Below are positions 24,438 through 37,896 of a stretch of 64,000 bases of DNA, in pieces (position 1 is the stretch's first letter; each line of letters opens with the position of its first letter). The notes under the pieces are model-generated. The model made no database searches. It saw only the letters and a program-made list of their open reading frames with translations, and was not told the DNA's origin. Source of the DNA: Enterobacter mori (GTDB taxonomy: Bacteria > Pseudomonadota > Gammaproteobacteria > Enterobacterales > Enterobacteriaceae); contig NZ_CP104285.1 of the NCBI RefSeq assembly GCF_025244905.1, positions 1,736,001-1,800,000 on the forward strand, read 5' to 3'. A program made the translations under genes and the position numbers.

Positions 24438-25742
24438 TTGACTACGCCATTGAAAAAGATAGTGATTGTAGGCGGTGGTGCTGGCGGGCTGGAGCTGGCC
24501 ACACAGCTGGGTAAAAAGCTGGGTCGCGGCAAAAAAGCCAAAATTACGCTGGTGGATCGCAACCATAGCCACCTGTGGAAACCGCTGCTGCACGAAGTGG
24601 CGACCGGTTCGCTGGATGAGGGCGTCGATGCGCTGAGCTATCTGGCGCACGCGCGCAATCACCATTTCCAGTTCCAGCTGGGATCCGTGGTGGATATTAA
24701 CCGTGAAAGCAAAACCATTACTCTGGCCGAACTGCGTGATGAAAAAGGCGAACTGCTGGTTCCTGAACGCAAGCTGGCGTATGACACGCTGGTGATGGCA
24801 CTGGGCAGTACCTCTAACGACTTCAACACGCCGGGCGTGAAAGAGCACTGTATCTTCCTCGATAACCCGCACCAGGCGCGTCGTTTCCATCAGGAAATGC
24901 TAAACCTGTTCCTGAAGTACACCAGCAATATGGGTGCCAATGGCAAGGTGAACATTGCCATTGTCGGCGGCGGCGCGACGGGCGTAGAGTTGTCCGCTGA
25001 GCTGCACAACGCGGTGAAACAGCTGCACAGCTACGGTTACAAAGGGCTGACTAACGACGCGCTGAACGTGACGCTGGTTGAAGCCGGTGAACGCATTCTG
25101 CCTGCGCTGCCGCCACGTATTTCCGGTGCGGCGCACAATGAGCTCACCAAACTGGGCGTGCGGGTGCTGACGCAGACCATGGTGACCAGCGCTGACGAAG
25201 GCGGTCTGCATACCAAAGACGGCGAGTATATCAAAGCGGATCTGATGGTCTGGGCGGCGGGTATCAAAGCGCCTGACTTCATGAAAGAAATTGGCGGGCT
25301 GGAAACCAACCGCATTAACCAGCTGGTGACAGAGCCGACGCTGCAAACCACGCGTGACCCGGAAATCTTCGCTATTGGTGACTGTGCATCCTGCGCGCGC
25401 CCTGAAGGTGGGTTCGTGCCACCGCGTGCTCAGGCCGCTCACCAGATGGCGAGTCTGGTGCTGCACAACATCCTCGCGCAGTACAAAGGGAAGCCGATGA
25501 AGTCGTATGTCTATAAAGACCACGGTTCACTGGTGTCACTGTCTAACTTCTCCACCGTGGGTAGCCTGATGGGTAACCTGATGCGCGGCTCCATGATGGT
25601 AGAAGGGCGAATTGCACGCTTCGTGTATATCTCCCTTTACCGTATGCATCAGATTGCACTGCACGGCTACTTCAAAACCGGTCTGATGATGCTGGTCGGC
25701 CGAATCAACCGCGTCATCCGCCCACGCCTGAAGCTGCACTGA
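24438..25742 (+). CDS. ndh: NADH:quinone oxidoreductase II (Ndh)
   Basis: Non-proton-pumping NADH dehydrogenase bound to the inner face of the membrane. The start is TTG at 24438, after GAGGGGG, as in E. coli. The FAD-binding motif [15 protein letters not shown] is near residues 11-25, the NADH-binding [12 protein letters not shown] near 178, and the second FAD segment [10 protein letters not shown] near 315. The 434 residues match E. coli. A terminator follows at 25751. Confidence 0.97.
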   Translation: MTTPLKKIVIVGGGAGGLELATQLGKKLGRGKKAKITLVDRNHSHLWKPLLHEVATGSLDEGVDALSYLAHARNHHFQFQLGSVVDINRESKTITLAELRDEKGELLVPERKLAYDTLVMALGSTSNDFNTPGVKEHCIFLDNPHQARRFHQEMLNLFLKYTSNMGANGKVNIAIVGGGATGVELSAELHNAVKQLHSYGYKGLTNDALNVTLVEAGERILPALPPRISGAAHNELTKLGVRVLTQTMVTSADEGGLHTKDGEYIKADLMVWAAGIKAPDFMKEIGGLETNRINQLVTEPTLQTTRDPEIFAIGDCASCARPEGGFVPPRAQAAHQMASLVLHNILAQYKGKPMKSYVYKDHGSLVSLSNFSTVGSLMGNLMRGSMMVEGRIARFVYISLYRMHQIALHGYFKTGLMMLVGRINRVIRPRLKLH

Positions 25743-25750
25743 TATTTCTC

Positions 25751-25779
25751 TCCCTCCGGGCCATCCGGAGGGGTTTTTT
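25751..25779 (+). terminator. Intrinsic terminator after ndh
   Basis: CCCTCCGG and CCGGAGGG form an 8-bp stem with a short GCCAT loop, followed by GTTTTTTA. Confidence 0.9.
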
Positions 25780-25935
25780 AGCATTTCATGCTGTGCATCA
25801 CACTTTGCGTGCTTAAGAGTTCTCTCAAACACGATATATCTCCCCCTGACGCCCATTTTTTAATCCTTTGTCTTATTGGCGAGGACAGACCCCTGTTGCA
25901 AAATAGTTTCCAATAGCAACAAAGGAGGAAGTCCC

Positions 25936-26475
25936 GTGAATAAATCAATGTTGGCGGGTATAGGGATTGGCGTCGCTGCTGCGCTAGGTGTGGCTGCCGT
26001 AGCCGGTCTCAACGTACTTGATCGTGGCCCGCAGTATGCGCAGGTCGTTTCCGCTACTCCGATTAAAGAAACCGTGAAAACCCCTCGTCAGGAGTGTCGT
26101 AACGTCTCCGTGACTCACCGTCGTCCGGTGCAGGATGAAAACCGCATTGCCGGTTCAGTTCTTGGTGCCGTAGCCGGTGGCGTGATTGGTCATCAGTTTG
26201 GTGGCGGGCGAGGCAAAGATGTGGCGACGGTCGTGGGTGCGCTGGGTGGCGGCTATGCCGGTAACCAGGTGCAGGGCGCGATGCAGGACAACGACACGTA
26301 CACCACTACGCAGCAGCGCTGCAAAACCGTTTATGACAAGTCCGAAAAAATGCTGGGCTATGACGTAACTTACAAAATTGGCGACCAGCAGGGCAAAATC
26401 CGCATGGATAAAGACCCTGGCACCCAGATCCCTCTGGACAACAATGGTCAGCTGGTACTGAACAACAAAGTGTAA
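25936..26475 (+). CDS. ycfJ: Glycine-zipper outer-membrane-associated protein YcfJ
   Basis: A 179-residue protein with an N-terminal hydrophobic segment (SMLAGIGIGVAAALGVAAVAG) and a glycine-zipper 2TM-like core (GSVLGAVAGGVIGHQFGGG, VVGALGGGYAGNQVQG). I chose GTG at 25936, preceded by the strong AAAGGAGGAA site at 25921, which matches E. coli in length. In E. coli it has been linked to biofilm and stress phenotypes; its molecular role is unknown. Confidence 0.92.
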   Translation: MNKSMLAGIGIGVAAALGVAAVAGLNVLDRGPQYAQVVSATPIKETVKTPRQECRNVSVTHRRPVQDENRIAGSVLGAVAGGVIGHQFGGGRGKDVATVVGALGGGYAGNQVQGAMQDNDTYTTTQQRCKTVYDKSEKMLGYDVTYKIGDQQGKIRMDKDPGTQIPLDNNGQLVLNNKV

Positions 26476-26495
26476 AAAAGATGTTCTCTGAACTT

Positions 26496-26531
26496 AGCTC
26501 CTCATGCGCTCAGGCTGAGGAGCTTTTTTTT
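26496..26531. terminator. Bidirectional terminator between ycfJ and comR
   Basis: AGCTCCTCA and TGAGGAGCT form a 9-bp stem followed by eight T residues. It lies between convergent genes and probably ends ycfJ. Confidence 0.85.
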
Positions 26532-26534
26532 GCC

Positions 26535-27170
26535 TTAAAGCTTAAGCAGTTCAGGCCACAGACGCAGCGTGGTTTGCGTAATACCCTGCAGTTTTTCAAG
26601 CGTAGCCCCTTCACGGGCGCTGATGGACATACCCTGTAGAATGCAGCTCAGGTATTGCGCCAGTTCCTGCGGGCGGCAGTGCGCCGGGATTTCACCCCGC
26701 TGCTGCCGCTGGGCCAGAAACGTACTTAACGTCTCCTCCTGCATGGCATGGCGTGATTTCACCGTATTGGCAATCTCTTTAGACGAAGCAGCAAGCGTGG
26801 CGGAGGTGTTGATCATAAAACAGCCCGCGGGTGTGTCTTTGCTGGTAAAGCAGGTCGCGACGGCACAGAAATAGTCCTGCAACGCCTGCTCAACGCTTTT
26901 CTCTTCGCAAAAAAGCTGCGCTTCGTGTTTTGCCGCAAAGCGCGAGATGTATCTGTCCAGCACTGCCCTGAACAGACCCTCTTTATTGGTAAATTCCGCA
27001 TACAGCGTGGGTGCCTTGGCACCGGTCGCTTCTACCAGATCGGAAAGCGAGGTTGCTTCGTACCCATGTTGCCAGAAGAGTGTCATGGCCTTATCGAGCG
27101 CCGCATCCCTGTCGAACACTTTTGGTCGGCCACGGCTTTTCTTTGCGCAACTCGTGACTTCGGTTGTCAT
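26535..27170 (-). CDS. comR: TetR-family copper-responsive repressor ComR
   Basis: A TetR-type regulator of 211 residues. The N-terminal helix-turn-helix is DAALDKAMTLFWQHGYEATSLSDLVEATGAKAPTLYAEFTNKEGLF, nearly the same as in E. coli ComR (YcfQ), which represses the divergent bhsA (ycfR/comC) and is relieved by copper. The divergent arrangement with bhsA is kept here. The C-terminal half is less conserved, as usual for ligand domains. Confidence 0.93.
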   Translation of the reverse strand: MTTEVTSCAKKSRGRPKVFDRDAALDKAMTLFWQHGYEATSLSDLVEATGAKAPTLYAEFTNKEGLFRAVLDRYISRFAAKHEAQLFCEEKSVEQALQDYFCAVATCFTSKDTPAGCFMINTSATLAASSKEIANTVKSRHAMQEETLSTFLAQRQQRGEIPAHCRPQELAQYLSCILQGMSISAREGATLEKLQGITQTTLRLWPELLKL

Positions 27171-27318
27171 TTGCCGTTGGTCCTCAGTTGGTTTGTTGAA
27201 TGACCATTATAAAAATAAACCCATCCCGAGACCAGAGTAGTTTGCTTAAAAATAAATTAATCATATGGGTATGAAAATTAACGAAAATAAAATTAATTTA
27301 ACGGTCGTTATAAAAACA

Positions 27319-27352
27319 TGTTGACGTGTGAGCTGGATCACATCTATCATTT
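27319..27352 (+). promoter_or_regulatory. bhsA promoter candidate with a perfect CRP site
   Basis: TTGACG (27321-27326) and TATCAT (27345-27350) are spaced 18 bases apart and could be a promoter. TGTGA-GCTGGA-TCACA (27327-27342) is a perfect CRP consensus lying inside this spacer. AACGGTCGTT (27300-27309, AACG/CGTT arms) just upstream could be part of a ComR operator. CRP in the spacer would more likely block this promoter than activate it. Confidence 0.45.
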
Positions 27353-27413
27353 ACCTATCGATCGTTAAGTAAATAACTTACGACGCCCAATTCATCTGCC
27401 TAAAGGTAATATC

Positions 27414-27671
27414 ATGAAAAACGTAAAAACCCTGATCGCTGCTGCTGTACTTAGCTCACTCTCTTTCGCAAGCTTCGCCGCTGTAGAAGTACAATCTACT
27501 CCTGCTGACCAACAAAAAGTGGGTACCATCTCTGCAAACGCGGGGACAAACCTGGGCTCTCTGGAAGATCAACTGGCGCAGAAAGCGGATGAGATGGGGG
27601 CGAAATCGTTCCGTATCACCTCAGTGACCGGCCCTAACACCCTGCACGGTACTGCTGTTATTTATAAATAA
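27414..27671 (+). CDS. bhsA: Multiple stress resistance protein BhsA
   Basis: An 85-residue DUF1471 (YhcN-like) exported protein with a cleavable signal peptide (LIAAAVLSSLSFASFA, cut before AVEVQ). It is almost identical to E. coli BhsA (YcfR/ComC), which lowers outer-membrane permeability to copper and affects biofilm formation. It is divergent from its regulator comR. A terminator follows at 27709. Confidence 0.96.
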   Translation: MKNVKTLIAAAVLSSLSFASFAAVEVQSTPADQQKVGTISANAGTNLGSLEDQLAQKADEMGAKSFRITSVTGPNTLHGTAVIYK

Positions 27672-27708
27672 GCCCGGCTAAACCCTCATTTATGCCACTG
27701 CTATAAAA

Positions 27709-27738
27709 AACGCCCTGCATTTGCAGGGCGTTTTTTTT
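27709..27738. terminator. Bidirectional terminator between bhsA and ldtC
   Basis: A-run, CGCCCTGCA-TT-TGCAGGGCG stem (9 bp), then eight T residues. The flanking A and T runs suit termination of both convergent genes. Confidence 0.92.
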
Positions 27739-27743
27739 GGTAC

Positions 27744-28712
27744 TTACATTGACTGCGGAGTGGCATCTCCATGTCGCGTGACGTCGATTGGCATTCCTGA
27801 CCGGGCTTCCATCGCGCGCTCCATCACCACGCTATCGGTGTTCGTATTTGATTTAAAGCTCACCATCGCAGCATTCAGTGGAATGGGCAGCGTCTGCGGA
27901 TCGTCACCGAGGTGTTTTGATAATGGCTGGTGAATTTCAACCAGCCGTACGCCGCCAGGCTCTTCCGAGGCCTTAATCGGCGTGTTGATAATATTCACTT
28001 TTGTGCCCGGCGTAATCACGCTGTAGAGGGTCTTGATGTCGTCATCGCGCAGACGAATACAGCCGGAACTGACGCGCATACCGATGCCGAAATCCGCATT
28101 CGTTCCATGCAGCAGATAAACCCCACCATATGCCGCGAGGCGGATCGCGTGATGACCCATTGGGTTGTCCGGGCCCGCTGGCACGACTGCAGGCAGATCG
28201 ATCCCCTGAGCTTTATAGCGTGCGCGAATATTTGCCGTGGGTGTCCAGGTTGGGTTAGCACGTTTATCCGACACGGTAGTGACCATGGTTGGCGTCAGTG
28301 TGTCGCCGCCCAGTTGGCCGATACCGATAGGGTAAACGGTCACTTCTTTTTTACCCGGCGGATAATAGTAAAGTCGAAGCTCGGCAAGGTTAATCACGAT
28401 CCCCTGGCGCGGTGCATCAGGAAGAATGGTCTGAAGCGGGATCGTCAGCACGCTGCCAGCGCGCGGCACGTAAGGATCGACACCGGGGTTGGCCTGCAGC
28501 AAGGCCAGAAAGCCGACGTTATATTTTTTGGCAATGGCCTCCAGCGAACCCCCGTTATCTTCAACGACATGAAAACGGTTTTGCCCGACAACGTTGCTGC
28601 CAGGGGGGGGAAGGGGCCAGGTGTTTGCGCGAGCAGGTAGCGCAACGGCTACCGTAGCGGCAAGCGCAAGCAGGGTGATCCAGCGAGTGAAACGCGAAGC
28701 GGTCATCATCAT
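27744..28712 (-). CDS. ldtC: L,D-transpeptidase LdtC (YcfS)
   Basis: Attaches Braun's lipoprotein to peptidoglycan meso-DAP. After a signal peptide (TLLALAATVAVALPARA) comes a LysM-like segment (GSLEAIAKKYNVGFLALLQANPGVD) and a YkuD catalytic domain with HGTNADFGIGMRVSSGCIRL, whose Cys is the nucleophile. Three adjacent ATG codons (28712, 28709, 28706) are possible starts; the family starts near MM, so 28709 is equally likely. The length is as in E. coli YcfS. Confidence 0.94.
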   Translation of the reverse strand: MMMTASRFTRWITLLALAATVAVALPARANTWPLPPPGSNVVGQNRFHVVEDNGGSLEAIAKKYNVGFLALLQANPGVDPYVPRAGSVLTIPLQTILPDAPRQGIVINLAELRLYYYPPGKKEVTVYPIGIGQLGGDTLTPTMVTTVSDKRANPTWTPTANIRARYKAQGIDLPAVVPAGPDNPMGHHAIRLAAYGGVYLLHGTNADFGIGMRVSSGCIRLRDDDIKTLYSVITPGTKVNIINTPIKASEEPGGVRLVEIHQPLSKHLGDDPQTLPIPLNAAMVSFKSNTNTDSVVMERAMEARSGMPIDVTRHGDATPQSM

Positions 28713-28851
28713 AATCCGTATAAATGATAAGGTTATTGTTTTATAAAGAGTTAAGGATAATTATGGCGAACAGGTGTGTCGGGAAGATCGGGTGAAGTGC
28801 AAAGAGTTTGTAAATTGTCCCCCGTTAGCCAGGCGCTAACGGGGGAGAAGA

Positions 28852-31800
28852 TTACGCGATAGCGTTCTCTTCAAGCTGGCGCATAAAGTTGCGCACCCAG
28901 TCCATGCGGGTTTTGCGTTCTGTCAGTTCCTGAGTAAAACGCAGTCGCGTCGGGCCGTCCAGGCGGAAGTGCTGCGGCTGTTTTTGCAGCAAACCAATCA
29001 ACCACATCGGATCGACATGGTTTTTTTCCGCGAACTCAATCACGCCGCCTTTTTCATTTCCTTCGAGCTTACGAATGCCCAGCTTTTGCGCCTGCTGACG
29101 GAGTCGCGCAATATCCAGCAGATTTCGCGCGGCATCCGGCAGCAGCCCAAAGCGGTCGATCAGCTCTACCTTAATCTCTTCCAGCTCGTTTTCTTTTTTC
29201 GCGCTGGCGATACGTTTGTAGAATGACAGACGGGTATTCACATCAGGAATGAAATCATCTGGCAGCAGAGAAGGCATACGCAATTCCACCTCGGTTTGCT
29301 GGCTGGTTAAATCTTCCAGCGACGGCTCGCGTCCGGCTTTCAACGCATCGACGGCATTTTCCAGCAGCTCCATATAGAGCGAGAAGCCGATGGTCTCCAT
29401 CGAGCCGCTCTGGTCTTCACCCAGCAGTTCACCGGCACCGCGGATCTCGAGATCATGTGTCGCCAGCGCAAAGCCTGCGCCAAGGTCTTCCAGCGAGGCA
29501 ATGGCTTCCAGACGTTTTTGCGCGTCGGTGGTCATCGCTTTCGGATGTGGCGTCAGCAGCCAGGCGTAGGCCTGATGGTGCGAACGCCCGACGCGCCCGC
29601 GCAGCTGGTGCAGCTGTGCCAGGCCAAAGTGATCCGCGCGTTCGATAATAATCGTGTTCGCAGTCGGGATATCAATACCGGTTTCAATGATGGTTGTACA
29701 CACCAGCACGTTGAAGCGCTGGTGGTGGAAATCATTCATCACCCGCTCCAGCTCGCGCTCGCGCATCTGCCCGTGACCGATGGCTATACGCGCTTCCGGC
29801 ACCAGCTCGGCCAGCCTGTCCGCCGCTTTCTGAATGTTTTCCACGTCGTTGTAGAGATAGTACACCTGACCGCCACGCAGCACTTCACGCAGGATCGCTT
29901 CGCGCACCACCAGATTGTCATACTCGCGGACAAAGGTTTTTACCGCCAGACGGCGCGCCGGTGGCGTCGCGATAATCGACAGATCGCGCATGCCGCTCAT
30001 CGCCATGTTCAGCGTGCGCGGAATTGGCGTTGCGGTCAGGGTCAGAATATCGACGTCGGCACGCATCGCTTTGATGCGCTCTTTATGACGTACCCCGAAG
30101 CGGTGCTCTTCGTCGACGATCAGCAGCCCCAAATCTTTCCACTTCACGTCGCTTTGCAGCAGCTTGTGGGTGCCGATCAGAATATCGATTTTGCCTTCAC
30201 TGGCCTGTTCCAGAATTTGCGTCTGCTCTTTGGCGCTGCGAAAACGTGAAAGCATCTCGATACGCACCGGCCAGTTGGCAAAGCGGTCGCGGAAGTTGTC
30301 GAAGTGCTGCTGGGCAAGCAGGGTAGTGGGAACCAGCACCGCCACCTGCTTGTTGTTCTCCACGGCCAGAAAGGCGGCGCGCATGGCGACTTCAGTTTTA
30401 CCGAAGCCCACATCACCGCACACTAAGCGGTCCATCGCCAGCGGCTGACACATGTCGCTCAGCACCGCGTTAATGGCCTGCGCCTGATCCGGTGTGGTTT
30501 CAAACGGGAAGCTGTCGCAGAACAGCTGATACTGCTCTTTATCATGCTTAAACGCATAACCTTCTTTGGCCGCACGCTGGGCGTAGATGTCCAGCAGCTC
30601 GGCCGCCACGTCGCGCACTTTCTCCGCCGCCTTCTGGCGCGCGCGCGCCCAGGCGTCACCGCCCAGCTTGTGCAGCGGCGCATTATCTTCGGCACCGCCT
30701 GCATAGCGGCTGATCAGGTGCAGGGACGAGACCGGCACATAGAGTTTGGCGTCGTTGGCATAGGTCAGCATCAGGTATTCACCTTTGATGCCGCCCGCTT
30801 CAAGAGTGGTCATCCCCTGGTAGCGTCCGACGCCGTGCTCGAGGTGAACTATCGGCTGGCCGGGATGCAGTTCGGCCAGGTTGCGGATCAGCGTGTCCGG
30901 GTTGATGGTGCGACGGCTATCCTGACGGCGACGCGCCACGCGCTCGCCGAGAAGGTCGCTTTCGCAAATCAGCGCCACGTTATTGAGCGTGTCGATAAAT
31001 CCATGCTCAGCGGCACCGATCATCAGATAGCGGCCCGTTCCGGTGGCGTCGTCCAGCCGCAAAATACGCTTTGGCGCGATCTTAATGCGGCCAAGCAGTT
31101 CGCCTAACGCTTCGCGACGACCTTCACTTTCAACGGAGAACACCACCGGCCCGGTAAAGGATTCCAGAAACTTGCGCAGTTTATCCAGCGGGGATTTTTG
31201 CTGCGCCTGAATGGAGAGATCCGGCAGCGTCTGGAACGCCAGATTGGTATTGGCCGCTTTATCCGCCAGCGAGTCGGTTCTGAGCTGCATGCGCGGCCAG
31301 CGCTTCAGTTCGGCGTTGAGCTCGTCGGTGCGCAGCCAAAGCGTTTCCGGCGGCAGCAGTGGACGCATCGGATCCACGCCACGGTTCTCGAAGCGAGCGC
31401 GGGTTTCGCTTTCAAAGCGGCTGGCGCTGGCGTCAATATCCCCGGTGTTTACAATCAGCGTGTTTGCCGGGAAGTAGCTGAACAGGGCGGGCAGCGGCTC
31501 GTTGAAGAACAGCGGTTGCCAGTATTCGATCCCGGCAGGCAGCGTGCCTTTGCTGACCTGCTGATAAATGTGCTCGGCATCACGCTTCACGTCGAACCTG
31601 TCGCGCCACTGGCTGCGGAACAGCTCGATAGCGGTTTTGTCCGTCGGGAATTCATGTGCAGGAAGCAGGTTGATGGATTCTACTTCTTCCAGCGTGCGCT
31701 GCGTGTCGGCGTCGAACACGCGCAGGCTGTCGATTTCATCATCAAAGAAATCCAGGCGATACGGCTGGTCACTGCCCATTGGGTAAAGATCGAGCAGCGC

Positions 31801-32298
31801 GCCGCGGGTGGCGTATTCCCCGTGCTCCATCACCTGATCCACATGGCGATAACCGGCACCGTCAAGCTGCGCGCGCAGGGCATCACGCGACAGGCGCTGG
31901 CCTTTTTTCATCACCAGCGCGTGACCGTGCAGATAGCTGTGCGGGCAGACGCGCTGCATCAGCGTATTGACCGGCACAATTAATACGCCGCGCTGCATGG
32001 TCGGAAGTTGATACAGCGTTGACAGGCGTGAAGAGATGATCTCCTGATGCGGGGAGAAGCTGTCATACGGCAGCGTTTCCCAGTCAGCCAGGCTGGACAC
32101 CAGGCTATCGGTAAATTGACGGATTTCGTCATGCAGGCGCAGGGCATTTTGCATATCCGGAGCAACCAGTACCACCGGGCCGGGATGGCGCTCAGCGATT
32201 TCTGCCACCAGCGTGGCGCACGCCGCGCCCGTGAGTTCGCCCAGCTGGCGTTGGTCGCCTGCTTTGACAGGCAAGGTAAAGCGATAGTGTTCAGGCAT
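28852..32298 (-). CDS. mfd: Transcription-repair coupling factor Mfd
   Basis: Removes RNA polymerase stalled at lesions and recruits UvrA. The start MPEHYRFTLPVKAGDQ at 32298 gives 1148 residues, equal to E. coli; an upstream in-frame extension of 17 residues is not conserved. The N-terminal UvrB-like modules come first, then the RNAP-interacting domain (VHLEHGVGRYQGMTTLEAGG), then the RecG-like translocase with Walker A GDVGFGKTEVA, DEEHRFG and TATPIPRTLNMA, and the C-terminal D7 autoinhibitory domain. Confidence 0.98.
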   Translation of the reverse strand: MPEHYRFTLPVKAGDQRQLGELTGAACATLVAEIAERHPGPVVLVAPDMQNALRLHDEIRQFTDSLVSSLADWETLPYDSFSPHQEIISSRLSTLYQLPTMQRGVLIVPVNTLMQRVCPHSYLHGHALVMKKGQRLSRDALRAQLDGAGYRHVDQVMEHGEYATRGALLDLYPMGSDQPYRLDFFDDEIDSLRVFDADTQRTLEEVESINLLPAHEFPTDKTAIELFRSQWRDRFDVKRDAEHIYQQVSKGTLPAGIEYWQPLFFNEPLPALFSYFPANTLIVNTGDIDASASRFESETRARFENRGVDPMRPLLPPETLWLRTDELNAELKRWPRMQLRTDSLADKAANTNLAFQTLPDLSIQAQQKSPLDKLRKFLESFTGPVVFSVESEGRREALGELLGRIKIAPKRILRLDDATGTGRYLMIGAAEHGFIDTLNNVALICESDLLGERVARRRQDSRRTINPDTLIRNLAELHPGQPIVHLEHGVGRYQGMTTLEAGGIKGEYLMLTYANDAKLYVPVSSLHLISRYAGGAEDNAPLHKLGGDAWARARQKAAEKVRDVAAELLDIYAQRAAKEGYAFKHDKEQYQLFCDSFPFETTPDQAQAINAVLSDMCQPLAMDRLVCGDVGFGKTEVAMRAAFLAVENNKQVAVLVPTTLLAQQHFDNFRDRFANWPVRIEMLSRFRSAKEQTQILEQASEGKIDILIGTHKLLQSDVKWKDLGLLIVDEEHRFGVRHKERIKAMRADVDILTLTATPIPRTLNMAMSGMRDLSIIATPPARRLAVKTFVREYDNLVVREAILREVLRGGQVYYLYNDVENIQKAADRLAELVPEARIAIGHGQMRERELERVMNDFHHQRFNVLVCTTIIETGIDIPTANTIIIERADHFGLAQLHQLRGRVGRSHHQAYAWLLTPHPKAMTTDAQKRLEAIASLEDLGAGFALATHDLEIRGAGELLGEDQSGSMETIGFSLYMELLENAVDALKAGREPSLEDLTSQQTEVELRMPSLLPDDFIPDVNTRLSFYKRIASAKKENELEEIKVELIDRFGLLPDAARNLLDIARLRQQAQKLGIRKLEGNEKGGVIEFAEKNHVDPMWLIGLLQKQPQHFRLDGPTRLRFTQELTERKTRMDWVRNFMRQLEENAIA

Positions 32299-32447
32299 GG
32301 CTATGTCAGAGTCTCTTATGGATATACCAACAGTATTGGGGCATATCACTGATACGCAATGTCTTTATTATCCTCGATCGTTTTGCATTAGCAAATCGTA
32401 AGCGTATGGAAGGCAATTCGCCCCCTGAAAAGGGGGCGGAGAGGACA

Positions 32448-33521
32448 TCAACGGGTCGCAGTTGACGGGGAGAGCGTAGCGGGTGGCGAGAAAAAGACAT
32501 CGCCAAAGAGAGCGGTGGAAATCTTGCGTATGCCAAGTCCTACAAGGGTGCAGACCAGCAGGCTGACGAACGGATAGACCAGAATCAGCGTTAACTCGGC
32601 CCATATCGGCCAGTACGCGGCATTCATTTCACCAATCAGGAACAGGCTGAATGCCTCTATTAAAATGCGATGCGTGGTGTAAATCGCAATGGTATTCGAA
32701 CCCACCACATTCAGCAGGTTTCCGGGATGGACGGCATAACGTTGCTCAACGCTGTAGAAAAGCTTCATGATCAGCACAATCGACAGCAGGGAGAGCGGGA
32801 GAGGAACGTTTGCAAACCACAGCACCACGGACACCGCTCCGAACGCGACCACCGCCAGCCAGACGCGACGTATCTCCAGCCCCTTCATCCAGGCCATAAG
32901 CTGTGCACCGTACCACGCGCCCAGGCTGTAGTAGATCATATTACGCACGACGCTGTTCATTCCCCACCACGGCAGAGGCAGGAAGTTAATGGCAATGCTC
33001 GCCAGCGCCAGCAGGCCCAGAACAGGCAGTTTCCAGCGGCTCAGCAGTTTGCACAGTGTGAAATAGACCACTAGGGCATACAGATACCACAGGCTAGTGC
33101 TGGCAGTGAGCATACCCAGAATAAAGCCCGAGACAGAGTCGGCGTAGGCCGCATTTGAGGAGGTTGCCAGTTCACGTTCCGGTGCGAGCCAGGCATTGAG
33201 GTGGGTCAGCGCCTGCCACTGCAGTATTCCCCATAGCGCCAGCACCCAGACGATGCTCCAGATGCGCTTGTCGAGGCTGGTGCGCCAGTCCACTTCATCA
33301 ATGTATCGGCGGATCAGAAAGCCGGAGATAAAGAAGAACACCGGCATGCGGAACGGAGCGAGATACAGGTTAAAATAGACCCAGCATTTGGCGAGAAGCC
33401 CTGACAGCGGATGCTGCAGCCCGCTGAGATGAGGATAAAAGGTGATGACCGAGTGGTAAATCACCACCAGGCAGATGCACAGCCCCTTTATCTGATTAAT
33501 CCATAATGCTTTTTGTTTCAT
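32448..33521 (-). CDS. ycfT: Acyltransferase-3 family membrane protein YcfT
   Basis: An integral membrane protein of 357 residues with about ten hydrophobic segments, of the acyltransferase-3/OafA-like family; IKGLCICLVVIYHSV carries the conserved His near the N-terminus, and FRMPVFFFISGFLIRRY is typical. I chose the ATG at 33521 (MKQKALWINQIKG) because the upstream in-frame residues are not conserved. The substrate is unknown. It is divergent from lolC. Confidence 0.92.
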   Translation of the reverse strand: MKQKALWINQIKGLCICLVVIYHSVITFYPHLSGLQHPLSGLLAKCWVYFNLYLAPFRMPVFFFISGFLIRRYIDEVDWRTSLDKRIWSIVWVLALWGILQWQALTHLNAWLAPERELATSSNAAYADSVSGFILGMLTASTSLWYLYALVVYFTLCKLLSRWKLPVLGLLALASIAINFLPLPWWGMNSVVRNMIYYSLGAWYGAQLMAWMKGLEIRRVWLAVVAFGAVSVVLWFANVPLPLSLLSIVLIMKLFYSVEQRYAVHPGNLLNVVGSNTIAIYTTHRILIEAFSLFLIGEMNAAYWPIWAELTLILVYPFVSLLVCTLVGLGIRKISTALFGDVFFSPPATLSPSTATR

Positions 33522-33727
33522 CGGTAACCAATACCTGTTTTGCCATAAACGAACGGGCAATTGTTCTAAAATGGCAGTGAGATGTAACGGGTAACTGTCT
33601 GTATCGGGACGTTTTTCGGAAAAGGTGGAGGGTGTGCAGAGAAGAAACCGAAAGTACCACCCTGATTTATCTGAGTTTTTCGGAAAAATGATTACCAAAG
33701 CTTACGGTTTCAGTCATTTACGCTTAA

Positions 33728-36916
<3,189 letters not shown>

Positions 36917-36970
36917 TTTCGTCATGGTTTAGCGGTCTTTAGGCCGCTGGATCAAGCAGAGGAATGCATC

Positions 36971-37882
36971 ATGTATTACGGATTTGATATTGGCGGCACC
37001 AAGATTGCGCTCGGCGTGTTTGATAAAGACCTCAAACTGCAGTGGGAAACCCGCGTTCCCACGCCGCGCGAAAGCTACGATGAATTTTTAACAGCCATTG
37101 CCGCGCTGGTGGCGCAAGCCGATGAACGCTTTGGTGTGAAAGGCAGCGTCGGCATTGGTATTCCGGGCATGCCCGAAACCGACGATGGCACGCTGTATGC
37201 CGCCAATGTTCCCGCCGCCAGCGGTAAACCGCTGCGCGCCGATCTCTCTGCCCTCCTTGAACGCGACGTGCGTTTAGATAACGATGCCAACTGTTTTGCC
37301 CTCTCCGAAGCCTGGGACGATGAGTTCCGTCGGTATCCACTGGTGATGGGGCTGATCCTCGGTACCGGCGTCGGCGGGGGTATTGTGATCAACGGTAAGC
37401 CGATTACCGGGCGCAGCTACATCACCGGCGAGTTCGGTCACATCCGTCTGCCGGTGGATGCGCTGGATGTCGTCGGGCGTGATTTTCCACTGACCCGCTG
37501 CGGCTGCGGCCAGCACGGCTGTATTGAGAACTACCTCTCCGGCCGCGGGTTTGCATGGCTTTACGAACACTTCTATCATCAGAAACTTGAGGCCCCTCAA
37601 ATCATTACTCTGTGGGAGCAAGGAGATGCGCAGGCGCGTGAGCACGTAGAGCGCTATCTTGATCTGCTGGCGGTGTGTCTGGGAAATATTCTCACCATCG
37701 TCGACCCGGATCTGCTGGTGATCGGGGGAGGGCTTTCAAACTTTACCGCGATTACGGAACGGCTGTCCGGGCGTTTGCCCCGACATTTATTGCCGGTTGC
37801 CCGCGTGCCGCGTATTGAACGCGCGCGACACGGGGACGCAGGAGGCATGCGCGGAGCCGCATTCCTTCATCTCACCGATTAG
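36971..37882 (+). CDS. nagK: N-acetyl-D-glucosamine kinase NagK
   Basis: ROK-family kinase that phosphorylates GlcNAc released during cell wall recycling (the product of NagZ, encoded at 22600). The 303 residues contain the ATP-binding [13 protein letters not shown] at the N-terminus, the catalytic [11 protein letters not shown] and the ROK zinc site [15 protein letters not shown]. The length is as in E. coli. Confidence 0.96.
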   Translation: MYYGFDIGGTKIALGVFDKDLKLQWETRVPTPRESYDEFLTAIAALVAQADERFGVKGSVGIGIPGMPETDDGTLYAANVPAASGKPLRADLSALLERDVRLDNDANCFALSEAWDDEFRRYPLVMGLILGTGVGGGIVINGKPITGRSYITGEFGHIRLPVDALDVVGRDFPLTRCGCGQHGCIENYLSGRGFAWLYEHFYHQKLEAPQIITLWEQGDAQAREHVERYLDLLAVCLGNILTIVDPDLLVIGGGLSNFTAITERLSGRLPRHLLPVARVPRIERARHGDAGGMRGAAFLHLTD

Positions 37883-37896
37883 TTTACGAGGTCTTT

